A stretch of 64,000 bases of DNA, from positions 1,163,155 through 1,227,154 of the forward strand of contig NZ_JASJOO010000003.1 of assembly GCF_030070105.1 (NCBI RefSeq), written 5' to 3'. How positions within the stretch are numbered: position 1 is the first letter of the stretch; each line of letters starts with the position of its first letter. Made by a program: the position numbers and the translations under genes. The notes beneath the pieces are model-generated. The model did not search any database. It was given only the letters and a program-made list of their open reading frames with translations, and had not been told where the DNA came from. The DNA comes from Bermanella sp. WJH001 (GTDB lineage Bacteria > Pseudomonadota > Gammaproteobacteria > Pseudomonadales > Oceanobacteraceae). Positions 36,884 through 46,939 of this stretch are shown piece after piece.

Positions 36884-37420
36884 ATGAAACAGCTAATTTT
36901 GATTGGGCTAATACTGGCGCTTGTGGGTTGCGGCGATGATAAAATAACGGCCGCCGGTGTGATTGCTTACGCGCAAAAAGACGATCGTTATTACCTGTTA
37001 TTGGCAGACCATACGGGGTTGTTGTCCTATCGGGGGTTTGCGGCATTTGGTGGCGGGCTTGAAACCGGTGAAACCTTTGAGCAAGGGGCGCTGCGAGAAT
37101 TTCACGAAGAAACCGCTTGTCATTTTTTAGGGCAGGTTCAGGCGGTCTCTAAGAATTATGTGCGCAATAACCACTATGTGAGTTTTGTGGTGCGGGTGCC
37201 GTTTATTTCGCCTGAGCAATTAAATCAGCCACAAGCTAACTCAGCTTGCCAAGGGTTGGTATATTCTGAGCGCGAAAATTGGATCTGGGTTGAACAGCAA
37301 GCTTTGCTTAAGCAACTGGCAATAGCTGATGATTTTAAACAGGGTGGGGTGGAGATATCCCTGTGGGATAAATCCACGGTGGTGATTAAACTGGCGCAAC
37401 AACAAGGGCTATTGCCTTGA
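36884..37420 (+). CDS. NUDIX hydrolase with lipoprotein signal
   Basis: 178 aa from the ATG at 36884 (AAAGGGA upstream). MKQLILIGLILALVGC gives lipobox LVGC followed by GDD. The NUDIX box GGLETGETFEQGALREFHEE fits G-x5-E-x7-RE-x2-EE, and the usual C-terminal Gly is replaced by Ala (EETAC). The family hydrolyses nucleoside-diphosphate-linked compounds. Export of such an enzyme to the envelope is unusual. A cytoplasmic start further downstream would remove the first strand, so the lipoprotein reading is preferred. Confidence 0.75.
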   Translation: MKQLILIGLILALVGCGDDKITAAGVIAYAQKDDRYYLLLADHTGLLSYRGFAAFGGGLETGETFEQGALREFHEETACHFLGQVQAVSKNYVRNNHYVSFVVRVPFISPEQLNQPQANSACQGLVYSERENWIWVEQQALLKQLAIADDFKQGGVEISLWDKSTVVIKLAQQQGLLP

Positions 37421-37422
37421 TG

Positions 37423-38211
37423 TTACTTTGCTAGCAGCTCAACCTTACCTTCCGCTACGACTTCACCTAGTTGCCATAAGCGCCATTCACCAGGCTGATA
37501 AATATGCCACGCCTCATCAGTGGTTAATGGTTCGGTGGTGATAATACTCACCACATCGTTGGGTGTGGTTTCCCCTGCAAAATCCACGGTGACATCGGCG
37601 TCTTTTAATTGTGCTGCACCAAAGGGTGCGCGACGGGTAATGCTGGCAAGCTTGGTGCTGCAAAAACTAAATAACCAATCTCCATTACTAATCAAACAAT
37701 TAAACACACCTTGTTTGGCGTAGCTTTGTGCCAGGTTGGTTAAGGTTTGGTTAAGTTCAGTTAATGATGTGTCGCGGGGCAGGTTGTGGCGAACCTGATT
37801 CATCAGATCACAAAAAATACGCTCGCTGTCGGTTTCACCAATGGGTTCGTAAATCTGAGTCGAACCTGCAAAGTTTTCAATTTGCCCGTTATGGGCAAAC
37901 ACCCAGTTACTCCCCCAAAGTTCCCGTACAAACGGATGGGTATTGGCTAAACAGATATTCCCCACATTGGCTTGGCGAATATGACAAATGGCCGTTTTAC
38001 TTTTAATAGGCAGGGTTTGAATGAAGCTAGCCACTTCTGAGTCACAGCTAGCAGCTGAATCGTGAAAGGTACGAATGCCCTTACCTTCAAAAAACGCTAC
38101 GCCCCAGCCATCACTATGGGGCCCAGTTTTACCGCCCCGTTGAGTGAGGCCGGTAAAACTAAAACATAAGTCGGTGGGGGTATTGGCACTCATGCCTAAT
38201 AGTTCGCACAT
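37423..38211 (-). CDS. Class II glutamine amidotransferase (YafJ-type)
   Basis: 262 aa. Starts MCELLGM, so Cys2 becomes the N-terminal nucleophile after Met removal. THPFVRELWGSNWVFAHNGQIENF, GETDSERIFCDLM and HSDGWGVAFFEGKG are hallmarks of the Ntn-type amidotransferase domain. There is no synthetase partner domain, as in YafJ, whose substrate is unknown. It is convergent with the NUDIX gene, with only 2 bp between stop codons. Confidence 0.88.
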   Translation of the reverse strand: MCELLGMSANTPTDLCFSFTGLTQRGGKTGPHSDGWGVAFFEGKGIRTFHDSAASCDSEVASFIQTLPIKSKTAICHIRQANVGNICLANTHPFVRELWGSNWVFAHNGQIENFAGSTQIYEPIGETDSERIFCDLMNQVRHNLPRDTSLTELNQTLTNLAQSYAKQGVFNCLISNGDWLFSFCSTKLASITRRAPFGAAQLKDADVTVDFAGETTPNDVVSIITTEPLTTDEAWHIYQPGEWRLWQLGEVVAEGKVELLAK

Positions 38212-38267
38212 GGGGTTCGCTTAAAATATGAATTCAATGTGTAGTGATGTTTTAACTAATAAGGGCG

Positions 38268-38720
38268 TTAAATAAAACGCCCTGCGCTAGCCACCGCTAT
38301 GGTGATTAAACCAATCACTAAATTAATGCCAACCATTTTACGAATGGTGTTTAGTTGAGCGGCACCGGCTGGCCAGTCTTGGTTATCAACCGCAGCTTTT
38401 AAACGCTTAAAAGGAGCAAAAAACACATGGCCAAAAATACCAAACATAATGTAGCCCAGTAACAGCATGATATGAACATGAATGCCCACAACCTTCATGC
38501 CGCCGTACATGGCAATCATAAAGTGACCAGAAATAATCAGTGCCACAATGGCAAGGCCCACCCATTTGAAAAAGCGCTCAAATACACCGCGCCACAAAGT
38601 TAAGCGTGCAGGGGGCTCTAATATGTCAGCGGCCACAGGGCGTAAACAGACATAGGCGAAAAACATACCGCCCACCCAAATACAGGCGGCTAAAATGTGT
38701 AAGCTAATTGCAATGGCCAT
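38268..38720 (-). CDS. CopD-family integral membrane protein
   Basis: 150 aa, four hydrophobic helices. The N-terminus SLHILAACIWVGGMFFAYVCLRP and HVHIMLLLGYIMFGIFGHVFF show the His-containing first and third helices of the CopD/DUF2269 group. TIRKMVGINLVIGLITIAVAS lies at the end. It may bind haem or copper. Such stand-alone proteins are uncharacterised. Confidence 0.7.
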   Translation of the reverse strand: MAIAISLHILAACIWVGGMFFAYVCLRPVAADILEPPARLTLWRGVFERFFKWVGLAIVALIISGHFMIAMYGGMKVVGIHVHIMLLLGYIMFGIFGHVFFAPFKRLKAAVDNQDWPAGAAQLNTIRKMVGINLVIGLITIAVASAGRFI

Positions 38721-38844
38721 GATTGTTCCTTAACGTGAATAGGTTTGATTGCGCAATAGTGGCTATTATTGTGCCTTGGGGCAAGGCCTTCGGAACTTAG
38801 CTGTGATTAAATATTCATAGCCCAATAATAAATAGGAGAACACG

Positions 38845-39522
38845 ATGCTGAAAAAAATAGGAAGTGTGGGATTGCTGGCTGTTTTGTTTGGGCTAGCTGG
38901 GTGCTTGGCCACAGGTGAAGCGCAGATTTTGACACAAGGCCAAGGTGAGGTTGCTTTGAAAGCGGACCAGTATTCGATACAGCTTGGCTTTAGCGAACAG
39001 GCCCTGAGCAGTGCGGCGGCATTGGCTAAACTTAATGGGAGCCTTGCTGGTTTTATTAAGTGGAAAAACGCATCTGGATTTAACGTATCCACCCAAAATG
39101 AATCGGTTCAGCCCATCTATCAATACCCTAAAAATCAGCCCCGTCAGATTACCGGTTATCAGGCCCAGCACAGCTACATTGTGAAAGGGTTAAACCTGCA
39201 GCAATACGATAACACCATGAAAACCCTTGCGGCTTTTAAACCTGAGTCTCTTTATCAAGGGGAAGTGGGTGTGAGCGAGAGTATTCGTAAACAAGCTGAG
39301 CAACAAGCTTATGATCTTGCGTATCAGGCCAATAGAGAGAGGATGAAAACACTGACGGCCTTGGCGAAATTGTGCTGGCCAAAAGTAAAAGAGATAAAAG
39401 AATACAGCAACTCTCATGGCGGGCCCCGCGTCATGATGATGGAGGCTAAATCCGCGCCGGTTGCCAATGAACATACCATCAGCGTGCGATTAGAGATGAT
39501 CTGGCAGGCCAGTGAGTGTTAG
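38845..39522 (+). CDS. SIMPL-domain (DUF541) lipoprotein
   Basis: 225 aa. Signal MLKKIGSVGLLAVLFGLAGC with lipobox LAGC. The mature protein has the SIMPL pattern: TQGQGEVALKADQYSIQLGF, ITGYQAQHSYIVKGLNLQQY, EQQAYDLAYQANRERMKTLT and HTISVRLEMIW. Periplasmic members have been linked to stress tolerance and to oligomeric ring formation. AGGAGAAC precedes the ATG. Its 3' end overlaps the SRPBCC gene by 4 bp in convergent orientation. Confidence 0.82.
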   Translation: MLKKIGSVGLLAVLFGLAGCLATGEAQILTQGQGEVALKADQYSIQLGFSEQALSSAAALAKLNGSLAGFIKWKNASGFNVSTQNESVQPIYQYPKNQPRQITGYQAQHSYIVKGLNLQQYDNTMKTLAAFKPESLYQGEVGVSESIRKQAEQQAYDLAYQANRERMKTLTALAKLCWPKVKEIKEYSNSHGGPRVMMMEAKSAPVANEHTISVRLEMIWQASEC

Positions 39523-39965
39523 TTAATCGGCTCGGCTGTGTTTTGAAAGTAGGGGTTGGCCACCCCAGTTTCACAAAATTGTTTAAGCTGAGTCATGAGA
39601 CTGCCCCAAGTGCTATTGCACAGTGGGAATAAACCATCATCTCTTTGCCAATTCATGTGTTTGAAATCCACCACGCAGGTATTGCCTTCCCCTTGGGTGA
39701 TTTCCCACCAAAGCTCGGTTGCGAGCCACTCTTCTGGCCCGCCGATGCATTGCCAGAAAACCCGTTGATTGGGTAGAAGCCGCGTAGCTTCCATGGTGAA
39801 GTGGGTTTGGCGATTATCAAACCAGAATGTGCAGTGACCACCTTCATGGTCAGTGGTCTCACAGGTATCGGTCCACCAGCCCTTTATTCCTTGATTTTGG
39901 GTGATGGCATCATAGACGGTGGCAGGGCTCGCCTCGATGATGACTTGATGTAAGCTGTCTGCCAT
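39519..39965 (-). CDS. SRPBCC/AHSA1-like protein
   Basis: 148 aa from the ATG at 39965, where GAGG lies 6 nt upstream. A longer frame to 39989 lacks this site. HQVIIEASPATVYDAITQNQGIKGWW at the N-terminus, FTMEATRLLPNQRVFWQCIGG and VDFKHMNWQRDDGLFPLCN, then a C-terminal helix WGSLMTQLKQFCETG, fit the AHSA1 subgroup of the Bet v 1/START fold. The ligand is unknown. Confidence 0.78.
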   Translation of the reverse strand: MADSLHQVIIEASPATVYDAITQNQGIKGWWTDTCETTDHEGGHCTFWFDNRQTHFTMEATRLLPNQRVFWQCIGGPEEWLATELWWEITQGEGNTCVVDFKHMNWQRDDGLFPLCNSTWGSLMTQLKQFCETGVANPYFQNTAEPIN

Positions 39966-40085
39966 GACGTACCTCGCAATGGTGGTCAAAAAAACAACAA
40001 TCGTTTGTATTATGCAAATTACTGGCCATTATTTATACAAGATGGGGTTTGGAGTAATCCATCCATTGTACTAGAGTAAAACGCA

Positions 40086-40114
40086 TGGACTTTGCTGGCC
40101 GTGTAACGTACAAT
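40086..40114 (+). promoter_or_regulatory. Candidate promoter of carAB
   Basis: TGGACT (-35) and TACAAT (-10) with a 17-bp spacer, giving a start near 40121 and a leader of about 140 nt before carA. Confidence 0.55.
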
Positions 40115-40141
40115 GCGCACCTAATTTGCACAGGTAGGCCG

Positions 40142-40180
40142 ATGCTTGATTTAGCGCCTCACCTCCAGCCAAAGATATAA
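40142..40180 (+). other. Possible 12-codon leader ORF (MLDLAPHLQPKI)
   Basis: ATG at 40142 with AGG at 40132-40134; stop TAA at 40178-40180. It ends 8 nt before a terminator hairpin in the carA leader, a layout seen in attenuated operons. Confidence 0.4.
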
Positions 40181-40188
40181 TTTTAAGA

Positions 40189-40224
40189 AAGCGGGATAGG
40201 GTTAAACCTTTGTCCCGCTTTTTT
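40189..40224 (+). terminator. Terminator hairpin in the carA leader (candidate attenuator)
   Basis: AAGCGGGA (40189-40196) pairs perfectly with TCCCGCTT (40213-40220) and T4 follows. It lies between the promoter and carA, so it must be read through for expression, or it ends upstream transcripts. Confidence 0.7.
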
Positions 40225-40261
40225 GCGACTTGTCCACTTGCAATGTCACGAGGAAGAAGCC

Positions 40262-41392
40262 TTGTCTAAGCCAGCTATTCTTGCGCTCGAAGACGGAAGT
40301 ATCTTTAAAGGAACCGCCATTGGAGCGGATGGGGAATCTGTAGGTGAGGTTGTTTTTAACACCTCAATGACAGGTTACCAAGAGATTCTGACCGACCCTT
40401 CGTACTGCCGCCAAATTGTTACACTAACTTATCCACACATTGGTAATTATGGCACCAATGATGAAGACGCCGAATGCGACCGCATTTGGGCCGCCGGATT
40501 AGTGATTCGTGATCTCCCTCTTGTTGCTAGTAACTTCCGCAACACTCAAGCCCTCGATGAATATTTAGTTGAACGTAATGTCGTTGGTATCGCTGATATC
40601 GATACACGTCGTTTAACCCGTATTTTGCGTGAAAAAGGCAGCTTAAATGGTTGCGTGATGGCCGGCGACGACATCAACGAAGCACGTGCACTTGAATTAG
40701 CTAAAGGCTTTGCTGGATTAAAAGGCATGGATTTAGCGAAAGAAGTGACCACAGATAAAAGCTACCCTTGGAAAGAAGGCAGCTGGCAGCTCGGTATTGG
40801 TCACCAAGAAGTGACAAATACTCCTTTCAAAGTGGTGGCATACGATTACGGCGTTAAACGTAATATTTTACGCATGCTGGCGGATCGCGGTTGTGACCTG
40901 ACGGTTGTACCAGCGCAAACTCCAGCAAGCGAAGTATTGGCGATGAATCCAGATGGCATCTTTTTATCAAATGGCCCAGGTGACCCAGAGCCATGTGATT
41001 ACGCCATTGCCGCCATTAAAGAATTTTTAGAAACCGACATCCCTGTATTTGGTATTTGTTTAGGTCACCAGTTATTGGCGTTAGCCTCTGGTGCCAAAAC
41101 CCTAAAAATGGGTCATGGTCATCACGGTGGTAACCACCCAGTACAAAACCTAGATGATAAGACGGTATTAATCACCGCACAGAACCATGGTTTTGCTGTG
41201 AGCGAAGAAGGCTTACCTGCGAACTTGCGCGTAACCCATAAGTCTTTGTTTGATGGCACCACGCAAGGTATTCATCGTACCGACAAGCCTGCGTTTAGCT
41301 TCCAAGGTCACCCTGAAGCAAGCCCAGGCCCTCACGATGCAGCACCATTGTTTGACCATTTCATTGAATTAATGCAAGCCCGCAAAGCTTAA
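40262..41392 (+). CDS. carA: Carbamoyl-phosphate synthase small subunit
   Basis: 376 aa with a TTG start at 40262 (GAGGAAG at 40250-40256; the resulting [13 protein letters not shown] aligns with E. coli CarA). [17 protein letters not shown] lies in the N-terminal domain. The class I glutaminase domain has the catalytic Cys266 in [15 protein letters not shown], with GHHGGNHPV and [15 protein letters not shown]. It supplies ammonia to CarB for arginine and pyrimidine synthesis. carB follows after 17 bp. A leader peptide and hairpin upstream may regulate it. Confidence 0.97.
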   Translation: MSKPAILALEDGSIFKGTAIGADGESVGEVVFNTSMTGYQEILTDPSYCRQIVTLTYPHIGNYGTNDEDAECDRIWAAGLVIRDLPLVASNFRNTQALDEYLVERNVVGIADIDTRRLTRILREKGSLNGCVMAGDDINEARALELAKGFAGLKGMDLAKEVTTDKSYPWKEGSWQLGIGHQEVTNTPFKVVAYDYGVKRNILRMLADRGCDLTVVPAQTPASEVLAMNPDGIFLSNGPGDPEPCDYAIAAIKEFLETDIPVFGICLGHQLLALASGAKTLKMGHGHHGGNHPVQNLDDKTVLITAQNHGFAVSEEGLPANLRVTHKSLFDGTTQGIHRTDKPAFSFQGHPEASPGPHDAAPLFDHFIELMQARKA

Positions 41393-41409
41393 TAATTGGA
41401 GATATAACC

Positions 41410-44400
41410 ATGCCAAAGCGCACGGACATAGAAAGCATTCTAATTATCGGCGCGGGCCCAATCGTAATCGGTCAAGCATGTGAGTTTGACTATTCCGGTG
41501 CCCAAGCCTGTAAAGCACTTCGTGAAGAAGGCTATAAAGTTATTTTGGTGAACTCTAACCCAGCCACCATTATGACTGACCCATCCATGGCCGATGCTAC
41601 CTACATCGAGCCAATCACGGTTGAGTCTGTTACTAAAATCATTGAAAAAGAACGCCCTGACGTTCTATTGCCAACCATGGGTGGTCAAACCGCTCTTAAC
41701 TGTGCACTAGGACTGGAAGCGGCTGGCGTACTTGAAAAATACGGTGTTGAAATGATCGGTGCAAACGCCGATGTAATCGACAAAGCAGAAGACCGTAACC
41801 GTTTTGACCAAGCCATGAAAAAAATTGGTTTGGAATGCCCTCGTGCTGGTATTGCACACTCAATGGCAGAAGCGTGGGAAGTACAAAAAGGCTTAGGCTT
41901 TCCTTGTATTATTCGCCCATCTTTCACTATGGGTGGTACCGGCGGTGGTATTGCGTACAACAAAGAAGAGTTTGAAGAAATTTGTACTCGTGGTTTGGAC
42001 TTATCACCAACCAGCGAACTGCTAATCGATGAATCATTGATTGGTTGGAAAGAGTACGAGATGGAAGTGGTGCGTGACAAAAACGACAACTGCATCATCG
42101 TATGTTCTATCGAAAACTTCGACCCAATGGGTGTGCACACAGGTGACTCTATCACCGTGGCCCCAGCACAAACCCTAACGGACAAAGAACTGCAAATCAT
42201 GCGTAACGCGTCGTTAGCGGTACTGCGTGAAATCGGCGTTGAAACAGGCGGCTCAAACGTACAGTTTGGTATTAACCCGGTTGACGGTCGTATGGTGGTG
42301 ATCGAGATGAACCCTCGAGTAAGTCGTTCATCTGCATTGGCGTCAAAAGCTACGGGTTTCCCAATTGCTAAAATTGCGGCCAAGCTTGCTATCGGTTATA
42401 CCCTTGATGAGCTACAAAACGATATCACAGGCGGTCGTACCCCTGCCTCGTTTGAGCCTTCTATCGATTACGTTGTGACTAAGATTCCTCGTTTCACTTT
42501 CGAGAAATTCCCACAAGCGGATGCGCGTCTAACTACGCAAATGAAATCGGTTGGTGAAGTAATGGCCATTGGCCGTACTCAGCAAGAATCTTTGCAAAAA
42601 GCGCTTCGTGGTCTTGAAGTGGGTGCTACTGGTTTTGATCCAATCATTGATATCAAAGCCGAAGGCGCGAAAGAGAAAATCATCTCTGAATTAAACACCC
42701 CAGGGGCAGAGCGCATTTGGTACATTGGTGATGCGTTCCGTATCGGCATGACCCTTGAAGAAATCTTCGACTGCTGTGCAGTAGATCCTTGGTTCTTAAT
42801 TCAAATTGAAGACATCATTAAAGAAGAAGCACTGGTTGCTCAAAGCTCTTTAACGTCTTTAGATGCAGACCGTATTTATCGTTTGAAACGTAAAGGTTTC
42901 TCGGATGCACGTTTGTCTGTCTTGCTTGGTGTGACTGAAAAAGCATTCCGTAAGCATCGTCAAAAGCTAAACATTCGCCCAGTATATAAGCGTGTGGATA
43001 CCTGTGCGGCTGAGTTCGCAACGGATACCGCTTACATGTACTCAACGTACGAAGAAGAATGTGAAGCGAACCCAACTGATCGCGATAAAATCATCGTACT
43101 CGGTGGTGGCCCTAACCGTATCGGTCAAGGTATCGAATTCGATTACTGCTGTGTACATGCTGCGTTTGCTGCAAAAGAAATGGGCTACGAAGCCATCATG
43201 GTTAACTGTAACCCTGAAACGGTTTCTACTGACTACGATACCTCTGACCGTTTATTCTTCGAACCGGTAACCCTTGAAGATGTGTTAGAGATTGTCGACA
43301 AAGAAAAACCAAAAGGTGTGATTGTTCAGTACGGTGGCCAAACGCCACTTAAATTGGCTGAAGAATTAGAAGCGGCAGGTGTGCCAATTATCGGTACCTC
43401 TCCTGAAGCCATCGACCGCGCCGAAGACCGTGAACGTTTCCAGCAAATGATTCAGCGCTTAGGTCTTAAGCAGCCGGTTAACGCCACTGTTACTTCGACT
43501 GAAGAAGCGGTAACTAAAGCACAAGAAATTGGCTACCCATTAGTGGTGCGTCCTTCTTATGTATTGGGTGGCCGTGCCATGGAAATTGTAAACAACGAAG
43601 AAGCCCTTCGTCGTTACATGACCACTGCGGTTAAAGTATCTAATGATTCACCTGTACTGCTTGATTACTTCTTGAACCGTGCGGTTGAAGTGGATATCGA
43701 TGCCATCTGCGATGGTGAGCAAGTGGTGATTGGTGCCATCATGCAGCACATTGAACAAGCAGGTATTCACTCAGGTGACTCAGCTTGTTCATTGCCGCCT
43801 TACAGCTTGCCAGATGACGTGCAAGATGAAATGCGCAAACAAGTGGCTGCCATGGCGCTTGAGCTGGGTGTAGTTGGTTTGATGAATACTCAGCTAGCTT
43901 GGCAAGACGGTGAGATTTATGTGATTGAGGTGAACCCTCGTGCATCACGTACCGTACCGTTTGTATCTAAATGCATTGGCACATCACTAGCGGCGATTGC
44001 GGCTAAAGTGATGATGGGTAAATCTTTGGCTGAGCTTGGCTTTACCAAAGAAATCATTCCACCGTTCTTCTCGGTAAAAGAAGCGGTGTTCCCGTTTAAT
44101 AAGTTCCAAGGTGTTGACCCAATTCTTGGGCCAGAGATGAAGTCTACTGGTGAAGTAATGGGCGCTGGCGAAACCTTTGGTGAAGCTTTCTTCAAAGCTC
44201 AGCTAGGCGCCGGTGAGAAACTACCAACAGAAGGTAATGTGTTTATCTCTGTACGTGATGCCGATAAAGAAGGTGTATTAGATGTTGCTAAAGGTCTTAA
44301 AGCATTAGGCTTCAATATCCTAGCCACGTCAGGCACCTATAAAGCATTAAACGATGCTGGCATCGAAGTTAAGCGTGTGAATAAAGTAAACGAAGGTCGC

Positions 44401-44628
44401 CCACATGTTGTGGATATGATCAAAAACGATGAAATCGCCATGAGCGTGAATACCACAGAAGGCCCAGTGGCCATTGCGGATTCAGCGGCCATTCGTCGTA
44501 GTGCATTGCAGCACAAAGTTTACTACACTACTACGCTTGCAGGTGCAGAAGCCGTAGTTAAAGCATTAGAATCAGACGGCCTGCAAACGGTTCGTCGTTT
44601 ACAAGAGTTGCACGCAACCATTAAGTAA
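41410..44628 (+). CDS. carB: Carbamoyl-phosphate synthase large subunit
   Basis: 1072 aa. Two tandem ATP-grasp halves: [22 protein letters not shown] and [20 protein letters not shown] open the two carboxyphosphate/carbamate domains. [21 protein letters not shown] and [20 protein letters not shown] are the ATP loops. The C-terminal domain (from about residue 930) is the MGS-like allosteric region ([19 protein letters not shown]) that binds UMP and ornithine in E. coli. It is the second gene of carAB and ends at a strong hairpin. Confidence 0.99.
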   Translation: MPKRTDIESILIIGAGPIVIGQACEFDYSGAQACKALREEGYKVILVNSNPATIMTDPSMADATYIEPITVESVTKIIEKERPDVLLPTMGGQTALNCALGLEAAGVLEKYGVEMIGANADVIDKAEDRNRFDQAMKKIGLECPRAGIAHSMAEAWEVQKGLGFPCIIRPSFTMGGTGGGIAYNKEEFEEICTRGLDLSPTSELLIDESLIGWKEYEMEVVRDKNDNCIIVCSIENFDPMGVHTGDSITVAPAQTLTDKELQIMRNASLAVLREIGVETGGSNVQFGINPVDGRMVVIEMNPRVSRSSALASKATGFPIAKIAAKLAIGYTLDELQNDITGGRTPASFEPSIDYVVTKIPRFTFEKFPQADARLTTQMKSVGEVMAIGRTQQESLQKALRGLEVGATGFDPIIDIKAEGAKEKIISELNTPGAERIWYIGDAFRIGMTLEEIFDCCAVDPWFLIQIEDIIKEEALVAQSSLTSLDADRIYRLKRKGFSDARLSVLLGVTEKAFRKHRQKLNIRPVYKRVDTCAAEFATDTAYMYSTYEEECEANPTDRDKIIVLGGGPNRIGQGIEFDYCCVHAAFAAKEMGYEAIMVNCNPETVSTDYDTSDRLFFEPVTLEDVLEIVDKEKPKGVIVQYGGQTPLKLAEELEAAGVPIIGTSPEAIDRAEDRERFQQMIQRLGLKQPVNATVTSTEEAVTKAQEIGYPLVVRPSYVLGGRAMEIVNNEEALRRYMTTAVKVSNDSPVLLDYFLNRAVEVDIDAICDGEQVVIGAIMQHIEQAGIHSGDSACSLPPYSLPDDVQDEMRKQVAAMALELGVVGLMNTQLAWQDGEIYVIEVNPRASRTVPFVSKCIGTSLAAIAAKVMMGKSLAELGFTKEIIPPFFSVKEAVFPFNKFQGVDPILGPEMKSTGEVMGAGETFGEAFFKAQLGAGEKLPTEGNVFISVRDADKEGVLDVAKGLKALGFNILATSGTYKALNDAGIEVKRVNKVNEGRPHVVDMIKNDEIAMSVNTTEGPVAIADSAAIRRSALQHKVYYTTTLAGAEAVVKALESDGLQTVRRLQELHATIK

Positions 44629-44647
44629 ACGTAAGTTTTAATGTCTG

Positions 44648-44675
44648 AATAAGGGCCTTATGGCCCTTATTCTCG
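44648..44675 (+). terminator. Terminator-like hairpin after carB
   Basis: AATAAGGGCC-ttat-GGCCCTTATT, a 10-bp perfect stem with a weak T-tail. Confidence 0.65.
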
Positions 44676-44833
44676 TTTTAGGGTTTTAAGTTTTATATTT
44701 AGCCCAGTAATAAGATTTGATTGCATCATGTTTATCGCAGTCGCATACATGCATTGAAAATAAGAAAAGAGATAAAAGTGTCGTGAAGCAGTAAGAGTCA
44801 TCACTGATCTCTCGCCTTTTGATAGGAGTGAAT

Positions 44834-45310
44834 ATGCAAAAAGTACCTATGACGGTTCAGGGCGAACAAGCCCTTCGTGAAGAACTAGAACAACTGAAAA
44901 AAGTTGATCGCCCAAAAGTAATTAAAGAAATCGCAGAAGCCCGTGAACATGGCGACTTAAAAGAAAACGCTGAATACCATGCGGCCCGTGAGCAACAGGG
45001 TTTCATTGAAGGCCGTATTCAAGACATTGAAGGCAAGCTTTCAAATGTACAAGTGATCGACATCACCACCATGCCTAAAAATGGTAAGGTGATTTTTGGT
45101 ACCACAGTTAAGTTGATTAACGTGGACACCGATGAAGAGAAACAATACCAAATCGTAGGTGAAGACGAAGCAGATGTGCCTAAGGGCAAAATCAGCTCTG
45201 GCTCACCTATTGCCCGTGCACTTTTAGGTAAAGAAGAGGGTGACGTGGTTGTGGTTAAAGTACCTAACGGTGAAATTGAATACGAAATTGAAGAAGTTTT
45301 GTATATCTAA
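44834..45310 (+). CDS. greA: Transcript cleavage factor GreA
   Basis: 158 aa from the ATG at 44834 (TAGGAGTG upstream), identical in length to E. coli GreA. N-terminal coiled coil with the acidic tip [25 protein letters not shown]. The C-terminal FKBP-like domain has [17 protein letters not shown]. It rescues backtracked RNA polymerase. Its position after carB matches relatives, although an upstream terminator separates the transcripts. Confidence 0.98.
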   Translation: MQKVPMTVQGEQALREELEQLKKVDRPKVIKEIAEAREHGDLKENAEYHAAREQQGFIEGRIQDIEGKLSNVQVIDITTMPKNGKVIFGTTVKLINVDTDEEKQYQIVGEDEADVPKGKISSGSPIARALLGKEEGDVVVVKVPNGEIEYEIEEVLYI

Positions 45311-45338
45311 TCTCCGTTGCATTGTTCGATCGTTAAAT

Positions 45339-45367
45339 AAAAAAGCCCAGATAATCTGGGCTTTTTT
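45339..45367 (+). terminator. Intrinsic terminator of greA
   Basis: AAAAGCCCAG-ataat-CTGGGCTTTTTT. Confidence 0.9.
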
Positions 45368-45401
45368 ATTTATTGCTTTTAAGCATTTTTAGGCAAGTTT
45401 C

Positions 45402-46043
45402 ATGTCACTACTTTTTACTTCAGAACAGCAAGCGCTTTTTGAAAGCTTGTTGCAAGCCCGCCGAGATGTGCGCGGTAATCATTTTTTATGTGATGAGCCG
45501 GTCAGTGATGACGAGATTCAGCGTATTTTACAGGCCGCTATTTGGGCGCCCTCTGTGGGGTATTCTCAGCCATGGCGTTTTGTGGTGATACGCGATGATC
45601 AAGTGAAGCAACAAGTGGCACACAGTTTTAAACAAGAAAATGAAAAAGCAGCGCACTTATTTGATGAAAAACAGCAGCAGTATCAACAACTCAAATTAGA
45701 AGGCATCTTAGAAGCACCGGTAAACATTGCGGTATTTTATGAGCCTTCGACCGCACCGGTTTTAGGTCAAACCTCAATGCAAGAGATGGGGGAATACAGC
45801 GTGGTGTGCGCTGTGCAGAATATGTGGTTAATGGCACGCTCAATGAATATTGGTATTGGCTGGGTCAGTATTTTGAACCCAGAAGACGTGAAGTCAATTT
45901 TGTCAGCCCCTAAAGACAATAAGTTAGTGGCTTATTTATGTGTGGGAAAAGTGGATGAATTTTTGAATCGCCCTGAGCTAGAGCAGCTTAAATGGGATAA
46001 GGCAAAAACATTAGAGAGTGTCGTGAGTTATAACCGCTTTTAG
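45402..46043 (+). CDS. bluB: 5,6-dimethylbenzimidazole synthase BluB
   Basis: 213 aa. Nitroreductase-like flavoprotein that breaks FMN to form dimethylbenzimidazole, the lower ligand of cobalamin. LLQARRDVRGNHFL, AAIWAPSVGYSQPWRFVVIRD, GEYSVVCAVQNMWLMARSMNIGIGWVSIL and CVGKVDEF are the expected blocks. No other cobalamin gene is adjacent, and no B12 riboswitch was recognised in the 90-bp leader. The start site lacks a strong ribosome binding site. Confidence 0.9.
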   Translation: MSLLFTSEQQALFESLLQARRDVRGNHFLCDEPVSDDEIQRILQAAIWAPSVGYSQPWRFVVIRDDQVKQQVAHSFKQENEKAAHLFDEKQQQYQQLKLEGILEAPVNIAVFYEPSTAPVLGQTSMQEMGEYSVVCAVQNMWLMARSMNIGIGWVSILNPEDVKSILSAPKDNKLVAYLCVGKVDEFLNRPELEQLKWDKAKTLESVVSYNRF

Positions 46044-46068
46044 AGAGGCCCACAAACTTATCATAAAC

Positions 46069-46099
46069 AAGCCAGTTACATCAGTAACTGGCTTTTTTG
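46069..46099. terminator. Bidirectional terminator between bluB and the thioesterase
   Basis: AAGCCAGTTAC-atca-GTAACTGGCTTTTTT. Confidence 0.85.
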
Positions 46100-46100
46100 T

Positions 46101-46604
46101 TTATATATAAGCCGATTCAAACGCCTCATCGTCTTCATTTTCGATGGCTTTCATCATTTTTTGTAACTTGAAACGAGCTTCTTTGCGTTTTACTGCTTTA
46201 TTCCAACGACGCCTTTGGGTGTCGTTGTCGATGATTAATTCTGGCACCGGTGTGGTTTTACCGTCTTTCATGGCCACCATGGTAAAGAAACAGGTATGGG
46301 TATGGCGCACGGTTTTTTCTTGAATATTCTCGGCGATGACCTTGATGCCAATTTCCATGGAGCTACGCCCCGTGTAGTTTACGGTGGCTAGGCAGGTGAC
46401 CATTTCACCAATGTGGATTGGCTGTTTGAATAAAACGTTATCGACAGAAAGAGTAACCGCATAGTGCCCGCTGTAGCGCATTGCGCAGGTGTAGGCCACT
46501 TTATCGAGTAGTTTGAGTAACTCACCGCCATGCATGTTGCCAGAGAAATTGGCCATGGAAGGTGTAACCAGTTCGGTCATCTCGGTTTGGATAATCTGCC
46601 CCAT
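46101..46604 (-). CDS. Hot-dog acyl-CoA thioesterase (YciA/BACH type)
   Basis: 167 aa. MANFSGNMHGGELLKLLDKVAYTCAMRYSG is the hot-dog catalytic helix region. VTLSVDNVLFKQPIHIGEMVTCLATVNYTGRSSMEIGIKV and RHTHTCFFTMVAM are the conserved strands. A charged C-terminal tail extends beyond the domain. It hydrolyses acyl-CoAs; chain-length preference is not evident. Confidence 0.88.
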   Translation of the reverse strand: MGQIIQTEMTELVTPSMANFSGNMHGGELLKLLDKVAYTCAMRYSGHYAVTLSVDNVLFKQPIHIGEMVTCLATVNYTGRSSMEIGIKVIAENIQEKTVRHTHTCFFTMVAMKDGKTTPVPELIIDNDTQRRRWNKAVKRKEARFKLQKMMKAIENEDDEAFESAYI

Positions 46605-46939
46605 TGCGACTCCATTATCAGGTTTGGCGAATTTTAAATTCGCAAAACCACATGGGTGAGTGGTTTTGCGGGGCTTAGGTTCTTGTGAAACCTTCGCGAT
46701 CTAGGTGCTGAGTTTGCAAATAGTGTAGGCGGTAAAGCACAAACCTTGCCAAAAACTAAAAAGCACAGTTTATGGGCCTTGGCGTGATGCTACCAAAATA
46801 AAAACGCATTTATTGCGCCTACTTGGTGCGCATAACCAGTGATGGTCATAATATTTTGGTGCGCAAATTATATATAAATTGGCCAATAAAGCACGACCCT
46901 TGGTCTAAACTATAATTGCGAATGCCGTTTGGAGGCTCA
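46605..46939. other. 335-bp intergenic region with one hairpin
   Basis: It contains CGCAAAACCAC (46637-46647) facing GTGGTTTTGCG (46655-46665), a perfect 11-bp stem without a T-run, near the start of the thioesterase gene. Promoters for the divergent genes must be here. No operator or further gene was recognised. Confidence 0.45.
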
